A stretch of 64,000 bases of DNA. Origin: Paenibacillus sp. Soil522. GTDB lineage: Bacteria; Bacillota; Bacilli; Paenibacillales; Paenibacillaceae. The notes under the pieces are model-generated. The model searched no databases. It was given only the letters and a program-made list of their open reading frames with translations, and was not told where the DNA came from. A program made the translations under genes and the position numbers. Of the stretch, positions 43,737 to 53,003 are shown piece by piece; positions within the stretch are counted from its first letter, which is position 1; each line of letters starts with the position of its first letter. The stretch covers positions 1,986 to 65,985 of the forward strand of contig NZ_LMRV01000027.1 of assembly GCF_001428245.1 (NCBI RefSeq). Reading direction: 5' to 3'.

Positions 43737-44276
43737 TTATAAGAATGAGAAAAAAGAACGCAAAAGCCCGCGCTTCTTTGGCGCAGCCTCAAGCTTGGCG
43801 ATGGCAGCCGGGTGACTCTCGTCATGTGACGGGTAATTGCTGCTGCTTGACGTCTGAATCGTTTCTATGGATGCGGCTAATTGTTTGATCATTTGGCGCA
43901 GCTCAGCGAGTTCCTCGCGCTGCTGGAGCAGCTGTACCGAGACGACTTCGTCGGCTTTCTGATCAATCGAGCGTTCAATATGCTCGATTCTGTTTAACAT
44001 CTCTTCCATAGACGGGTCAAGCGTGTGCAGGGGAGTCTCAGCTTGAAGAGGCAATGGCGGCTGCTTGTCAGTCATGAGAGTAATGCCATTCAATGTTTCC
44101 CCTTGATCGATTCGGTCTTTAATATGAATGAGCAGATCAATTTCCTGCTCCGAGAAGGTATAGTGGCCAAACCGGTCCTTTTGAAAGAAATTAGGGAAGG
44201 TGGAAGCCCAACGTTTGATTGTCGTTTGGCTGACGGAAAGCAGATCTGCGGCATCCTTCGTTTTCAAAATACCCAT
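43737..44276 (-). CDS. RacA-like MerR-type DNA-binding protein
   Basis: 179 residues. An N-terminal MerR-like helix-turn-helix (KDAADLLSVSQTTIKRWA, then FGHYTFSEQEIDLL) is followed by a coiled-coil middle (about 85-140) and a C-terminal basic tail ending RGLLRSFFSFL, which could bind membrane as in RacA, the chromosome-anchoring protein of sporulating Bacilli. The family match is to the HTH and layout; the sporulation role is inferred. GGAGGG precedes the ATG. Confidence 0.65.
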   Translation of the reverse strand: MGILKTKDAADLLSVSQTTIKRWASTFPNFFQKDRFGHYTFSEQEIDLLIHIKDRIDQGETLNGITLMTDKQPPLPLQAETPLHTLDPSMEEMLNRIEHIERSIDQKADEVVSVQLLQQREELAELRQMIKQLAASIETIQTSSSSNYPSHDESHPAAIAKLEAAPKKRGLLRSFFSFL

Positions 44277-44486
44277 TTCGATCCCTCCGTTTCGGATGGT
44301 CAGTTATGGATAATTCGCTGTTATTGAGCGATTCCCTGCACGGGTGACAAAGGAAGTGCTGATTCGATAAACAAAGTGTTTTTACGAGCAATCATGCAGT
44401 TTTTGGTCAATTATAATCAATTGGCGGCCTATGGTTCGCTAACCTCAGTAAAGTGGCGCTTTCATACAAAATGCTACAATTACTAA

Positions 44487-44500
44487 TGTAAACGGTTAGC
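44487..44500. promoter_or_regulatory. Possible cre-like site
   Basis: TGTAAACGGTTAGC matches the cre consensus at 12 of 14 positions, about 33 bases before the isomerase start. The 256-base gap between the divergent genes otherwise holds no gene. Confidence 0.35.
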
Positions 44501-44532
44501 AAATCACTTTTTGATAAGAAGGCGGCGGATCT

Positions 44533-45294
44533 ATGAATTTATCTACTATCGCAGTGCAGCTGTATACGTTACGCGACTATTGCAAGACTGAGGCTGACTT
44601 GGAACAGACACTGCGTAAGGTGAAGGATATAGGCTATCAAGCGGTTCAGGTTTCGGGTGTGGGTCCTATTGCGCCAGAAAAAATTAAACAATTTGCGGAT
44701 GCTGCGGGGCTGCGGATATGCGCGACGCATGTTAGCTACGATTCGTTAGTAAATGACTTCGACAATACGGTTCAGAAGCACAAGCTGTGGAATTGCGCGT
44801 ATGTCGGGATAGGCTCTATCCCGGAAGAGTACCGGACCAGCGCGGAAGGCTATTCAACCTTTGCGAAGAAAGCGTCCGAGATCGGAAAACGGTTGAAGGA
44901 GCATGATTTGCAATTCATTTATCATAATCATCAGTTCGAGTACCAGAAATTCGAAGGCAGAACCGGAATGGATATTTTGAGAGAAGAGAGCGACCCGGCC
45001 GCATTCGGCTTCGAGCTGGATACGTACTGGGTGCATGTAGGCGGAGTGAATCCGGTTGAAGCGATTCATCAGGTGAAGGGACGCATGGGCGTTGTCCATC
45101 TGAAGGATTTGGAAATTATCGATCATCAGCAGGTATTTGCGGAGGTTGGCGAAGGGAACTTGAATTTCAAAGCCATCATTGATGCATGCCGGGAAACGGG
45201 AGTGGAATGGTTTGTTGTCGAGCAGGATGTTTGCAGGCGTGATCCGTTTGAAAGCCTGGCAATCAGCCTTCGAAATTTGAGGCAATATTTGTAG
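44533..45294 (+). CDS. Sugar phosphate isomerase/epimerase (xylose-isomerase-like TIM barrel)
   Basis: 253 residues, AP-endonuclease-2/xylose-isomerase-like TIM barrel: VQLYTLRD, IYHNHQFEY (metal His), ELDTYWVHVGG and VVHLKD. These carry the Glu/Asp/His metal-ligand pattern of IolE/keto-sugar epimerases. GAAGGCGGCGG precedes the ATG. Substrate unknown; neighbouring ThuA and oxidoreductase genes suggest a keto-sugar pathway. Terminator follows. Confidence 0.8.
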   Translation: MNLSTIAVQLYTLRDYCKTEADLEQTLRKVKDIGYQAVQVSGVGPIAPEKIKQFADAAGLRICATHVSYDSLVNDFDNTVQKHKLWNCAYVGIGSIPEEYRTSAEGYSTFAKKASEIGKRLKEHDLQFIYHNHQFEYQKFEGRTGMDILREESDPAAFGFELDTYWVHVGGVNPVEAIHQVKGRMGVVHLKDLEIIDHQQVFAEVGEGNLNFKAIIDACRETGVEWFVVEQDVCRRDPFESLAISLRNLRQYL

Positions 45295-45324
45295 TTTGAA
45301 GGGAAGAGCAGCCTTCGATCCCAG

Positions 45325-45363
45325 ACAAAATCAGGTGCAGAAATGCACCTGATTTTGTTTGTT
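45325..45363 (+). terminator. Rho-independent terminator
   Basis: ACAAAATCAGGTGCA / TGCACCTGATTTTGT with a GAAA loop and trailing T-rich sequence. Confidence 0.9.
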
Positions 45364-45467
45364 TAGTACTAGGTCAAACGATTAACTTAAATCTGTTACA
45401 GCTAAGCTCTGCAGAAACATTTATAATCTAAATTAAGGAAATTAACTAGATGGAGGGAATGATCGAG

Positions 45468-46106
45468 ATGAAGGTTGGCGTAATTTGTGACGACTATTGG
45501 CATCCGGGCAAGACGATCATGGCGGGCTTGGAGCCGCTCAGCATGCAGGGCTTCCAGTTCGATTATATTCAGCATGCATCGGAGTGGTCGCGCAGCTGGA
45601 TGGATCGGCAGGATGTAATCGTGCTCGCGAAGTCGAACCAAATTTCGGCGTCCGATAAAACGCCATGGCTTACGGAAGAGATTCAGCAGCAGTTCCAGAG
45701 CTATGTCGAGCATGGAAAAGGGCTGCTTGTTCTGCATGCAGGCACGGTGGGATACCGGAATGAGCCCGTTTTCTTCGGGCTGGCAGGCGGTGTGTTTCAG
45801 CATCATCCGGAGTCTTGTCCGGTTACAATGGCTTTTACAGACAAGGCGGTATTCGGCAGCCCGGCTGCGGAAGACTTTACTGTACACGATGAGCACTATC
45901 ATGTGGAGGTCATTGAAGAGCGCATTCAAGTATTTATGACCTCGGTGTCGGAGCATGGTACGCAGCCGGCGGGCTGGTTAAGGGAGCAAGGGGAAGGCCG
46001 GGTATGCGTGCTCACGCCAGGGCACTTCCTTTCGGTGCTGCAGCAGCCGGAATATATGGCCGCGATAGGGCAAGCTCTTCAATGGTGCGGCGGAGGCAGT
46101 AGCTAG
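45468..46106 (+). CDS. ThuA-like protein
   Basis: 212 residues in the glutamine-amidotransferase-like ThuA fold: VGVICDDYWHPGKT, GKGLLVLHAGT, VHDEHYHVEV and RVCVLTPGHFL. Members occur beside Gfo/Idh/MocA oxidoreductases in sugar catabolism, and some act on keto-trehalose-type compounds. ATG at 45468 with GGAGGGA nine bases upstream is used; an earlier ATG lies too close. A truncated oxidoreductase gene follows, so this pair looks like a decayed version of the intact pair at 51942-53784. Confidence 0.8.
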   Translation: MKVGVICDDYWHPGKTIMAGLEPLSMQGFQFDYIQHASEWSRSWMDRQDVIVLAKSNQISASDKTPWLTEEIQQQFQSYVEHGKGLLVLHAGTVGYRNEPVFFGLAGGVFQHHPESCPVTMAFTDKAVFGSPAAEDFTVHDEHYHVEVIEERIQVFMTSVSEHGTQPAGWLREQGEGRVCVLTPGHFLSVLQQPEYMAAIGQALQWCGGGSS

Positions 46107-46126
46107 AATCGGTAATCTGCCGGAGG

Positions 46127-46669
46127 GTGTTGAAAGCGGATTTTGGCTTTGATATCGGCTGGGTGCCGGAGAGCCGCCTTCTTGATCCGCAGCTCGGCGG
46201 CGGAGCGCTTCTTGATGCCGGTATTTATCCGGTTTCCTTTGCTTCTATGATATTTGGCGGCGCACCGGCAAATATTATGAGCAGCGCCCGAATTGGCGAG
46301 ACAGGCGTAGATGAACAGTTCTCGCTGTTGTTCGAATATGAGGGCGGACGGACCGCAGCGTTAAACGGAGCGGTTCAGCTTGGAATGGTTAATGATGCTT
46401 ATATTTATGGTACAAAAGGATACATTCATATACCAAACTTTTTGTTCGGCAAATCGGCCACGCTTCACGCAAAGGACGCGGAGCCTGAATCGATCGTCGA
46501 TGACCGTCAATTCGCGGGCTATGCATTCGAAGCGGAGGAAGCGATGAACGCACTGCGCGAGGGCAGACTCGAAAGCTCTGTTATTCCATTGGATGAGACG
46601 CTGGCTATCATGAACACGTTAGATACGATCAGGAAGCAGTGGGGCTTACGCTATCCATCCGACGTTTAG
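46127..46669 (+). pseudogene. Gfo/Idh/MocA oxidoreductase, N-terminally truncated
   Basis: 180 residues matching only the C-terminal domain of the dihydrodiol-dehydrogenase-like oxidoreductases (VKADFGF-type start, GGGALLDAGIYPVSFASMIFGG, YGTKGYIHIP). The whole NAD-binding Rossmann domain (about 140 residues) is missing, and the upstream sequence belongs to the ThuA gene. A TTG with GGAGG very close upstream might permit translation, but the product cannot bind NAD in the usual way. Confidence 0.8.
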
Positions 46670-46688
46670 AAGCCAAAAGGCAGGCGAG

Positions 46689-46724
46689 AAGAGGAGCAGG
46701 CTGCCTAAGCGTCCTGCTCCTCTT
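46689..46724. terminator. Hairpin between convergent genes
   Basis: Perfect twelve-base stem AAGAGGAGCAGG / CCTGCTCCTCTT. No strong T-run in either direction, so terminator function is likely but weak. Confidence 0.5.
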
Positions 46725-46737
46725 GTTGTGTATCATA

Positions 46738-47367
46738 TTATTGTGCTTTAACGGCTTGCAGCCATGCGTTAGCGATGAGTGCGGCACCGGCAGGCGACGG
46801 GTGAACGCCATCGGGAGCCCAATATGCGGGACCCGTCTGGGCGGCAGCCTGAGCGAATAAGCCGTCGAGCGGTACGTACAAGGCTTTGAACTCTCCGGCG
46901 AGCTCGCGAACCGCTTGAATTTTCGGATCGAGATCCTCCCGCCATTGCTTCTGGCTCTCGTTAACAGGCAGCACGAAGGGCTCGACTAGAATGAGGTTTG
47001 CATTCAGCCGCTCCTTCGCCCGTTTAATCAGTCTTTGATATGTAGCGTAGTACTCGCCTGCACTCATCGGATTATTGTTGTCATAACGCCGCCAAGTGTC
47101 GTTAACGCCAACGTAGATAGACAGCCAAGTAGGCTTCAAAGCGAGACAGTCCTCTTCCCATCTCCGTTCCAGGTCGACGACGCGGTCGCCCGATATGCCT
47201 CTATTCAGGAAGGTGGCTTGCTTGCCTGGATATTTGCTCGTAAACAGAGATGTTACAAGGTTTGCATAGCCCGATCCGAGGTTTTCCCCGTCATTTCGGT
47301 TGCGGTTGGCATCGGTAATGCTGTCGCCTTGAAACAGAACAACTGCGTTTTGCTCGATTAATGTCAT
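46738..47367 (-). CDS. SGNH/GDSL-family hydrolase
   Basis: 209 residues with FQGDSITDANR (Ser nucleophile), GISGDR (Gly), VGVNDTWRR (Asn) and PDGVHPS (Asp-His). These are all four SGNH blocks of esterases and acyl hydrolases. No signal peptide, so it acts in the cytoplasm; a carbohydrate-ester substrate such as acetylated oligosaccharides is likely from context. A GGAGG-type site lies upstream of the ATG. Confidence 0.9.
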   Translation of the reverse strand: MTLIEQNAVVLFQGDSITDANRNRNDGENLGSGYANLVTSLFTSKYPGKQATFLNRGISGDRVVDLERRWEEDCLALKPTWLSIYVGVNDTWRRYDNNNPMSAGEYYATYQRLIKRAKERLNANLILVEPFVLPVNESQKQWREDLDPKIQAVRELAGEFKALYVPLDGLFAQAAAQTGPAYWAPDGVHPSPAGAALIANAWLQAVKAQ

Positions 47368-47830
47368 CCGTTAAACCTCCGATCATTTCTAATAATGGTC
47401 TTCATAAAATAAAGTATCATAAATAAGCTGTAGCGGTACAGCAGGAAAGCTGCCGAAGGGCTGACTAGGTGAGTAAAAAATAGGAAACATTAAATTTTGA
47501 AGTTTCTCTTTTAATTTGTTGCTTTTTGCTATTTAATAGAAGATAGAGGAATGTACGGAAGGAGAGGTGGAATGGGAGATAAACAATTCCAAGGCTGCCG
47601 TCTTCAGAAGCTGCTGCGTGTATGGTATGATTACCTGTAACAGCTGCCGCTCCTACGACTACGAGATGATTTGAATGCGCTTACGATCTACAGGATGGCG
47701 AATAGGATGAAAATGGCGATAAATTGCGTCGATTATTGAGGGAATATTCTAAAAACTTAGCAATATATTTAAACGATGAATCTGCTAGATAATATTCTTG
47801 CTCTATGATCGAACTAAGGGAGTGATGGGC
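47368..47830. other. Intergenic region without a clear gene
   Basis: 460 bases. A 22-codon frame (47572-47640) has GGAAGGAG seven bases upstream, and a second frame contains a CxxC-like CNSCR stretch, but neither resembles a known protein. Treated as non-coding or as possible leader peptide sequence. Confidence 0.35.
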
Positions 47831-48025
47831 ATGACCTCTTCTTACTTCAATGAATGGCTGGATGAATATAATGATTACAGAAGATTGTATATGCTTTTTG
47901 GCGATGAGTACTATCTGGAGCAGGCTGAAGAAGCGTTAAATTCCTTAAAGGCTTTCGTATTGCGGGCAGAACGCTATAAAAGTATAGTTTGGAAAATCAT
48001 GAGCGATTCGATTCATGCCTATTGA
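47831..48025 (+). CDS. Small protein of unknown function
   Basis: 64 residues, helical and amphipathic, with many Tyr and Glu (FNEWLDEYNDYRRLY, EQAEEALNSLK). ATG at 47831 with GGGAGTG upstream is chosen; longer in-frame starts lack a site. It stands alone between terminators. I do not recognise it. Confidence 0.5.
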   Translation: MTSSYFNEWLDEYNDYRRLYMLFGDEYYLEQAEEALNSLKAFVLRAERYKSIVWKIMSDSIHAY

Positions 48026-48096
48026 GAAGCGGCAGGCTGCGACAGGCAATTCTTGTAAAGGGCTCTAATCGGAATGAAAATATGATCATTTGAACG

Positions 48097-48142
48097 GAAC
48101 CGAAATAGCTGGCGGCAGCAGCCCCGCGATCTCGGTTCTTTT
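48097..48142 (+). terminator. Likely Rho-independent terminator
   Basis: GAACCGA / TCGGTTC stem around a long loop followed by TTTT, downstream of the small protein gene. Confidence 0.5.
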
Positions 48143-48171
48143 GCTTGCAGACGTGTTGGATGCAGAAATAG

Positions 48172-48180
48172 TGGTATAAT
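48172..48180 (+). promoter_or_regulatory. Extended -10 promoter
   Basis: TGGTATAAT is a perfect extended -10 element, about 108 bases before the start of the small basic protein. Confidence 0.55.
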
Positions 48181-48287
48181 GACTAATAATGATAACGAGG
48201 AACAAGGATCTGTATAGATGCTGCTGCTGCATTTCATGTAAATGTGCAACAGGTAACTCGACATAGAAAGCATAATGGAGTGATGAT

Positions 48288-48542
48288 ATGAGTAGTGCTA
48301 AGGGTAAGGGCGGAACCGGAAGAGGAACGGACAAGAAGGGCTGGAACCGCTGGCAAGCAGGGGAAAAAAAGAAGTTAGCGAAAAAGGTGTTTGGCAAAAA
48401 TAAAGGCGCTAAAGGAGCCGAAGGCGAAAAAGGCGAAACCGCTTCTAAAAGCACGGCCAACGCTAGAAGCGCAAACATGCCTAAGGGCAGCACCGCATTT
48501 AAAGGCGGCAGCGCGGCTAAAGGCAGAAATACGGTGAAATAG
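48288..48542 (+). CDS. Small basic repetitive protein
   Basis: 84 residues, over one quarter Lys/Arg, with Gly-, Ser-, Ala- and Lys-rich repeats (KGGTGRGTDKK, GSAAKGRNTVK) and one aromatic patch (KKGWNRWQAGEKKK). ATG has GGAGTG upstream. Low complexity suggests a nucleic-acid-binding or unstructured protein. The function is not recognised. Confidence 0.55.
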   Translation: MSSAKGKGGTGRGTDKKGWNRWQAGEKKKLAKKVFGKNKGAKGAEGEKGETASKSTANARSANMPKGSTAFKGGSAAKGRNTVK

Positions 48543-48583
48543 GCTGAAAGTCAAGGACCGCCGGAGAGAGTAAACAGGATCGG

Positions 48584-48622
48584 CCGCGACTTCACTGCAA
48601 CGTGGGGCTAGCGGTTTTTTTT
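48584..48622 (+). terminator. Weak terminator
   Basis: CCGC...GCGG stem with imperfect inner pairing followed by eight T residues. Confidence 0.4.
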
Positions 48623-48716
48623 ATTCTTGAAGATCCTCCATACGGACGGTCTATGCAGCGATTGAAATCATTCGTATAATCTGATGAGACAAAAGCTTAA
48701 TGCAGAGGTGAGACAG

Positions 48717-49274
48717 GTGGAAGTAAAATTTTGTATGGCATGCGGTCATGAGCTGGAATCTCGCAGCGTTGACGGGACGATGAGAATGGCTTGTACGAGC
48801 TGCAGCTTTATTCATTGGGGCAGCTACAGTATTGGAGTCGGAGCGCTGGTCGTTAAAGAAGATAAAATTCTGCTCGTCCGCAGGGCACAGGAGCCTGGAA
48901 AAGGCAAATGGACCAATCCGGGCGGATACATTGAGCAGCTGGAAGCGATTCAAGACACCGTTCAAAGAGAAGTGATGGAGGAGTGCGGCGTACAAGCCAT
49001 CGTCAAAAGCGTCGTCGCATTACGCGATCAGCCGAGGAGTATACATAATCTTTACGTCGCGTTTGAGATGGAATATGTAAGCGGCGAGCCAGCTCCGGAT
49101 AATGTGGAGGTTGACGCTGCCGGCTTCTTTACGTTGCAGGAGCTGAAGTCGATGGACGTTGCCAGCTTTACGCAATGGCTTGTCGACGTTGCGTTCCATG
49201 GCCGCTCGCAGGGCCTCAGGGCGGATAGTGAGCCTGTCGTTCCGCTGAACGGCTACGGACTGTTCCGTACATAA
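48717..49274 (+). CDS. NUDIX hydrolase with N-terminal zinc ribbon
   Basis: 185 residues. The N-terminal zinc ribbon (CMACGHE ... CTSCSF) precedes a complete Nudix box in GGYIEQLEAIQDTVQREVMEECGV (positions about 75-98, REVMEE catalytic core). It hydrolyses nucleoside-diphosphate-linked compounds, with NADH or sugar nucleotides as candidates. GTG at 48717 with GAGGTGAG upstream is chosen over an ATG eleven codons earlier. Confidence 0.85.
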   Translation: MEVKFCMACGHELESRSVDGTMRMACTSCSFIHWGSYSIGVGALVVKEDKILLVRRAQEPGKGKWTNPGGYIEQLEAIQDTVQREVMEECGVQAIVKSVVALRDQPRSIHNLYVAFEMEYVSGEPAPDNVEVDAAGFFTLQELKSMDVASFTQWLVDVAFHGRSQGLRADSEPVVPLNGYGLFRT

Positions 49275-49286
49275 AATAACATGCGG

Positions 49287-49312
49287 CCTTCCTTACGGAA
49301 GGTCTCTTTTAT
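49287..49312 (+). terminator. Rho-independent terminator
   Basis: CCTTCC TTAC GGAAGG stem followed by TCTCTTTTATATTTT. It ends the NUDIX gene, and the ArsB-like gene ends just past it on the other strand. Confidence 0.75.
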
Positions 49313-49315
49313 ATT

Positions 49316-50647
49316 TTAAAAAAACCAGGAAACCCAAAAGGACAATAGAACGAGCGTGAAAATGACGGTAATCGGAATGACGATTGAGGTTACCTTCAAA
49401 TATTGGCTCCAGCTGATACGGACTCCTGCCTTCTGCACGATATGCATCCACATGAGCGTAGCCAGCGTGCCGATCGGCAACAGGAGAGAGCCGATGTCGC
49501 TGCCTATGACACTAGCTAAATATGCAATTTTTAGCGTCATAGGGTCGAGACCCATGTTCGTTAAAGTGAGCGTGCCGACCATTAAAGCGGGATGATTATT
49601 AAATAAATTAGACAGCACGCTTAACAATACGCCCATTAGGACGCTTGCATGGAGCAGGCTTCCCGAGACGATAGGCTGCAGCAGCTGAATCAGCCATTCC
49701 GTTAGTCCGATATTGTTAAGGCCGTAGATGATAATATACATGCTGAAGGCGAAAATAAGAATATACCACGGCGTTTTTTTGAGCAGGTCGGCAGGCGGAA
49801 TTTTTAAGTGGATCCATCGCCAGCCGAGAAGCAGAGCGGATCCGATGACAGCCGTAACGGCGACGGAAAACTGGATATACGATGCGGCAAACAAGCTCAA
49901 GCGGACGCAAAATATGAAAATAATAATATTGCGCATGAAGCGATTGCGGTTTTCTTGCGGTTCGTTTTGCTGGAGCGGATGACTTCCCGGCATGAGGCCC
50001 CATTTGGAAGCAGGCGGCAGTTCTTTCGGAAGCGTACGATAAAAGACAGCGAATAGAAGAAGAGTCAATAGAACAAGTCCAAGCGATGCGGGAACGAACA
50101 TCATGGCGGTATACATATAGAGATTCATATGAACGATTTTTAAAGAGATTAAATTGACGATGTTGCTTACGCCGATCGGGGCGCTGGCTGCCGTTGCGAT
50201 TAAGGCTCCGGACAGCAGATAAGGTATTTTCTGATGGTTTTTAAGACCCATATTTTGCATCAGCATCAGCAGTATAGGTGTAGTAATTAGGATGCTTCCA
50301 TCATTATTTACGAACAGTGTCATGAGAAAACAAAACAAATTGGTTAGCCAAAAGAGGCGAATGCCGGAGCCGCGGGCTTTTTTGATGAGCAACTCGGCCG
50401 CCCAATAGAAGAATCCGAAGCTTTCTAATACAATGGCCATGACGATAGTGGCTATAATGGTAACCGCGGCTCCGCTTATCGTTGCGGTGATTTGACCGAG
50501 GTCGGTAAGCGAAACGCTCCCGCTGAGGAGAACGATCAAAGCGCCGATCGTTGCGGGTATTGCTTCATTGATATGCGGGCGCCAAAAGATGAAGCCGATC
50601 GTGAACAGGAACGCGGAAATTGTCATAATGATCATTAAATCATTCAT
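49316..50647 (-). CDS. ArsB/NhaD-like anion permease
   Basis: 443 residues with about eleven or twelve membrane helices of the ion-transporter (ArsB/CitMHS) superfamily, including NNDGSILITTPILLMLM and NLFNNHPALMVGTL, the two symmetric pore hairpins. Often annotated arsenic transporter, but no arsR or arsC is nearby, so arsenite export is unproven. No terminator is evident between it and the AraC gene upstream, whose end is about 250 bases away. Confidence 0.75.
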   Translation of the reverse strand: MNDLMIIMTISAFLFTIGFIFWRPHINEAIPATIGALIVLLSGSVSLTDLGQITATISGAAVTIIATIVMAIVLESFGFFYWAAELLIKKARGSGIRLFWLTNLFCFLMTLFVNNDGSILITTPILLMLMQNMGLKNHQKIPYLLSGALIATAASAPIGVSNIVNLISLKIVHMNLYMYTAMMFVPASLGLVLLTLLLFAVFYRTLPKELPPASKWGLMPGSHPLQQNEPQENRNRFMRNIIIFIFCVRLSLFAASYIQFSVAVTAVIGSALLLGWRWIHLKIPPADLLKKTPWYILIFAFSMYIIIYGLNNIGLTEWLIQLLQPIVSGSLLHASVLMGVLLSVLSNLFNNHPALMVGTLTLTNMGLDPMTLKIAYLASVIGSDIGSLLLPIGTLATLMWMHIVQKAGVRISWSQYLKVTSIVIPITVIFTLVLLSFWVSWFF

Positions 50648-50860
50648 GTATTAACCTCTTTTCAAGGATGCGGTTTCCTTCGTTGCAGGAAATAAGCTCC
50701 TCCTTTCTCTCAGATGTAACAGCAGCTTGTATTGTAAGTATACGTACGAGACAGATCGTTCGTACTGGTCAATATCCCTATCTCTAGTAAAATCTGCTAG
50801 TATCAATTGGTGATGAATGTCCCCTCATGATAGATATCAACAAGGGAATATCACCCATAG

Positions 50861-50896
50861 AAAAACCTCCGAACGTGATCCGTCAGGAGGTTTTTT
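50861..50896 (-). terminator. Bidirectional Rho-independent terminator
   Basis: CCTCC / GGAGG stem with AAAAA on the left and TTTTTT on the right, so both directions have a U-run. It ends the AraC gene, whose stop codon lies at its edge. Confidence 0.7.
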
Positions 50897-51809
50897 ACTC
50901 ATTTTTTCGTATGCCCTTAAAATACTGCGTGGGGGAAAGGCCGACATATTTCTTGAATACTTTACTGAAGTGATACGGGTCGTTAAGGCCGATTAAATAG
51001 CCGATTTCGCCTATGCCGAGAGAAGTCGTCTCGATTAATTCCTTTGCTTGATTGATGCGGACCGTATTGATGTACCGGCTTATCGATTGGCCGGTTACGA
51101 GCTTGAAGGCGCGATTCATGTAATCGTAGTTGCTCTCGAATGCGAGCTCAATGTCGCTGCCGGATATTTTCTTTTGGTAGTTCTGATGAATGTAATCGAG
51201 CAGGGCATTAACCTTCACAAATGACTTGGAGGGAAAGCGGTCTTTGCGCCTCAGATCGTCCATAAAGTTTTCACGTGACAGCTCGATGAGCAGCTGCATA
51301 AATCTTAAAGCAGTTAGGCTTCGATTGTAATGCCTGCGCTTATAGAGCTGCAGCATTTCATTTAGGTCATGCAGCGCGAGGCTAAACCTTGTTTTATCAG
51401 AAATCGTATGGAATTTGGGAAAGCAGCAGATGTATGGATTTATACCGTTAATGGCAGGCTTATGCGGGATAAACGGAGATTGCTCATGCTCCACGATAAA
51501 ATAGTTGGCAAGAGCAAGCATATCATCGACTTTGATCGATTTGATATCCGGGTGCTCGAAATGAATATAGTAGTAATCGCAAACATGCTTTTGCGTACCT
51601 TCATGGGTCAAATTAGGTTCAAGAATAAGCATGTCGCCCTTCCTCAGCACATAATGGTTGTCCGCCTCTTTGAGATGCAGCTCGCCGCTTCGGATAAAAT
51701 AGAGCACATACTCGTTAATATTCCGCTTGAAATGAATCCATGGGCTCTTGTAGGCAACAAACCCCATAATTTTGATGCGGGGAACCAAATCCACGTTAAT
51801 AGCCAGCAA
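50895..51809 (-). CDS. AraC-family transcriptional regulator
   Basis: 304 residues. An N-terminal cupin-like sensing domain (about 10-160) and a C-terminal AraC pair of helix-turn-helices (IELAFESNYDYMNRAFKLVTG, IGEIGYLIGLNDPYHFSKVF) with the usual FKKYVGLSPTQY ending. TTG start with GGGGGG upstream. Divergent from the oxidoreductase-ThuA operon, which it probably activates in response to a sugar. Confidence 0.85.
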   Translation of the reverse strand: MLAINVDLVPRIKIMGFVAYKSPWIHFKRNINEYVLYFIRSGELHLKEADNHYVLRKGDMLILEPNLTHEGTQKHVCDYYYIHFEHPDIKSIKVDDMLALANYFIVEHEQSPFIPHKPAINGINPYICCFPKFHTISDKTRFSLALHDLNEMLQLYKRRHYNRSLTALRFMQLLIELSRENFMDDLRRKDRFPSKSFVKVNALLDYIHQNYQKKISGSDIELAFESNYDYMNRAFKLVTGQSISRYINTVRINQAKELIETTSLGIGEIGYLIGLNDPYHFSKVFKKYVGLSPTQYFKGIRKNE

Positions 51810-51932
51810 TCCAAATTCCCCCCTTAGCTATATAAAAGTCGCTTTTGTACAAACAGAGTCTCCATCTGACATTCCCGTTTATTTTAACACAAACTATACT
51901 GGGTTTGTAATTAAAGCGACTTTAAGGATGGG
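51810..51932. promoter_or_regulatory. Divergent promoter region of araC-type and oxidoreductase genes
   Basis: AT-rich, with TTTTAACACAAACTATACTGGG (about 51880-51900 region) giving a plausible -10 TATACT. AraC sites cannot be assigned by eye. Confidence 0.35.
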
Positions 51933-51941
51933 ATGATGCAT

Positions 51942-53003
51942 ATGAAAAAGCTGAAAATCGGCGTTATCGGACTTGGCGGCATCGCGAACTTTCATATCGA
52001 AGGGATATTGGCAAGCGGCAGCGCAGAAGTATGGTCGATTTGCGACTGCAATGAAGAAGCGCTTTTGGCCAAAGGAGAGGAACTGAACGTTCCTCCGGAA
52101 CGCAGGTACGTAAATCATTTGGACATGTTAAAGGATTCGGAGGTGGACGCCGTTACGATCGGCACGCCGAACATTAATCATTTTACAATCGCATATGACG
52201 CCATTAAGCATCGCAAGCCGTTTGCGCTGGAGAAGCCGATCGCGCTTGATGCAAAGGAAGCGGAAATTCTTCGGCTGGCATTAGGTTCAGATCCGCTTCC
52301 GCATATGGTTTGCTTCACCTATCGGTATAAGTCCGCGGTTCGTTATGCGAAGCATCTGCTTGAGCAGGGCGCACTCGGCAAAATCAATCACGTATACAGT
52401 CAATATTTGCAAAGCTGGAGTATCAACGAGGATATTCCGCTCGTGTGGCGATTCCGTAAGGAGCTGTCCGGCTCGGGTGCGCTCGGTGATCTGGGTTCTC
52501 ATATTTTGGATCTTAAACGCTTTCTCGTCGGTGAAACGGTTCGGGTCATCGCGGATGCGGGTACGATCGTGAAGGAGCGCGGCCAGCTAAGCGGCGATGG
52601 CAAGGGCGAGGTTGATGTAGATGACTTCTGCCATGTGCTGGCCCGTTTTGCTGACGGAGCGTCCTCCTCGATGAGCATCTCCCGTTTCGCCTATGGACGC
52701 GGCAATTATCAGCAGATCGAGATTTACGGTACGCAAGGAGCGCTCGTCTACAACCTGGAGGAAGAGGATACCATTCATATCAAGCTTGGCGAGGAGCAGC
52801 AATTCCGTAAAATAGAAATTCCCGGCTCGTTCGCAGCGAATCAGATGCAGTCCTTTTTCGATTTGCTGAACGGCAAGGGAGACGGTCTCGATGCAACAAT
52901 CGAGGATGGCTGCATCAATCAAGTAACGCTCGACGCCATCGTACAGTCCTTCACGGAAGAAAGATGGATTACAATCGGACAGGAGGTTCTCATTCATGGC
53001 TAA
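51942..53003 (+). CDS. Gfo/Idh/MocA oxidoreductase
   Basis: 353 residues. Rossmann domain ([16 protein letters not shown]), EKPIAL near residue 95, and the C-terminal domain with [17 protein letters not shown]. Oxidises or isomerises sugars or cyclitols with NAD(P). ATG at 51942 with AAGGATGGG upstream gives the family's [10 protein letters not shown] start. It overlaps the ThuA gene by eight bases, a coupling typical of ThuA-dehydrogenase pairs. Confidence 0.85.
   Translation: MKKLKIGVIGLGGIANFHIEGILASGSAEVWSICDCNEEALLAKGEELNVPPERRYVNHLDMLKDSEVDAVTIGTPNINHFTIAYDAIKHRKPFALEKPIALDAKEAEILRLALGSDPLPHMVCFTYRYKSAVRYAKHLLEQGALGKINHVYSQYLQSWSINEDIPLVWRFRKELSGSGALGDLGSHILDLKRFLVGETVRVIADAGTIVKERGQLSGDGKGEVDVDDFCHVLARFADGASSSMSISRFAYGRGNYQQIEIYGTQGALVYNLEEEDTIHIKLGEEQQFRKIEIPGSFAANQMQSFFDLLNGKGDGLDATIEDGCINQVTLDAIVQSFTEERWITIGQEVLIHG

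Noticed and set aside
47567..47674. A 35-codon frame with a CNSC-like pair in the gap
   Set aside because: The GTG is too close to its ribosome binding site and no family resemblance is clear.
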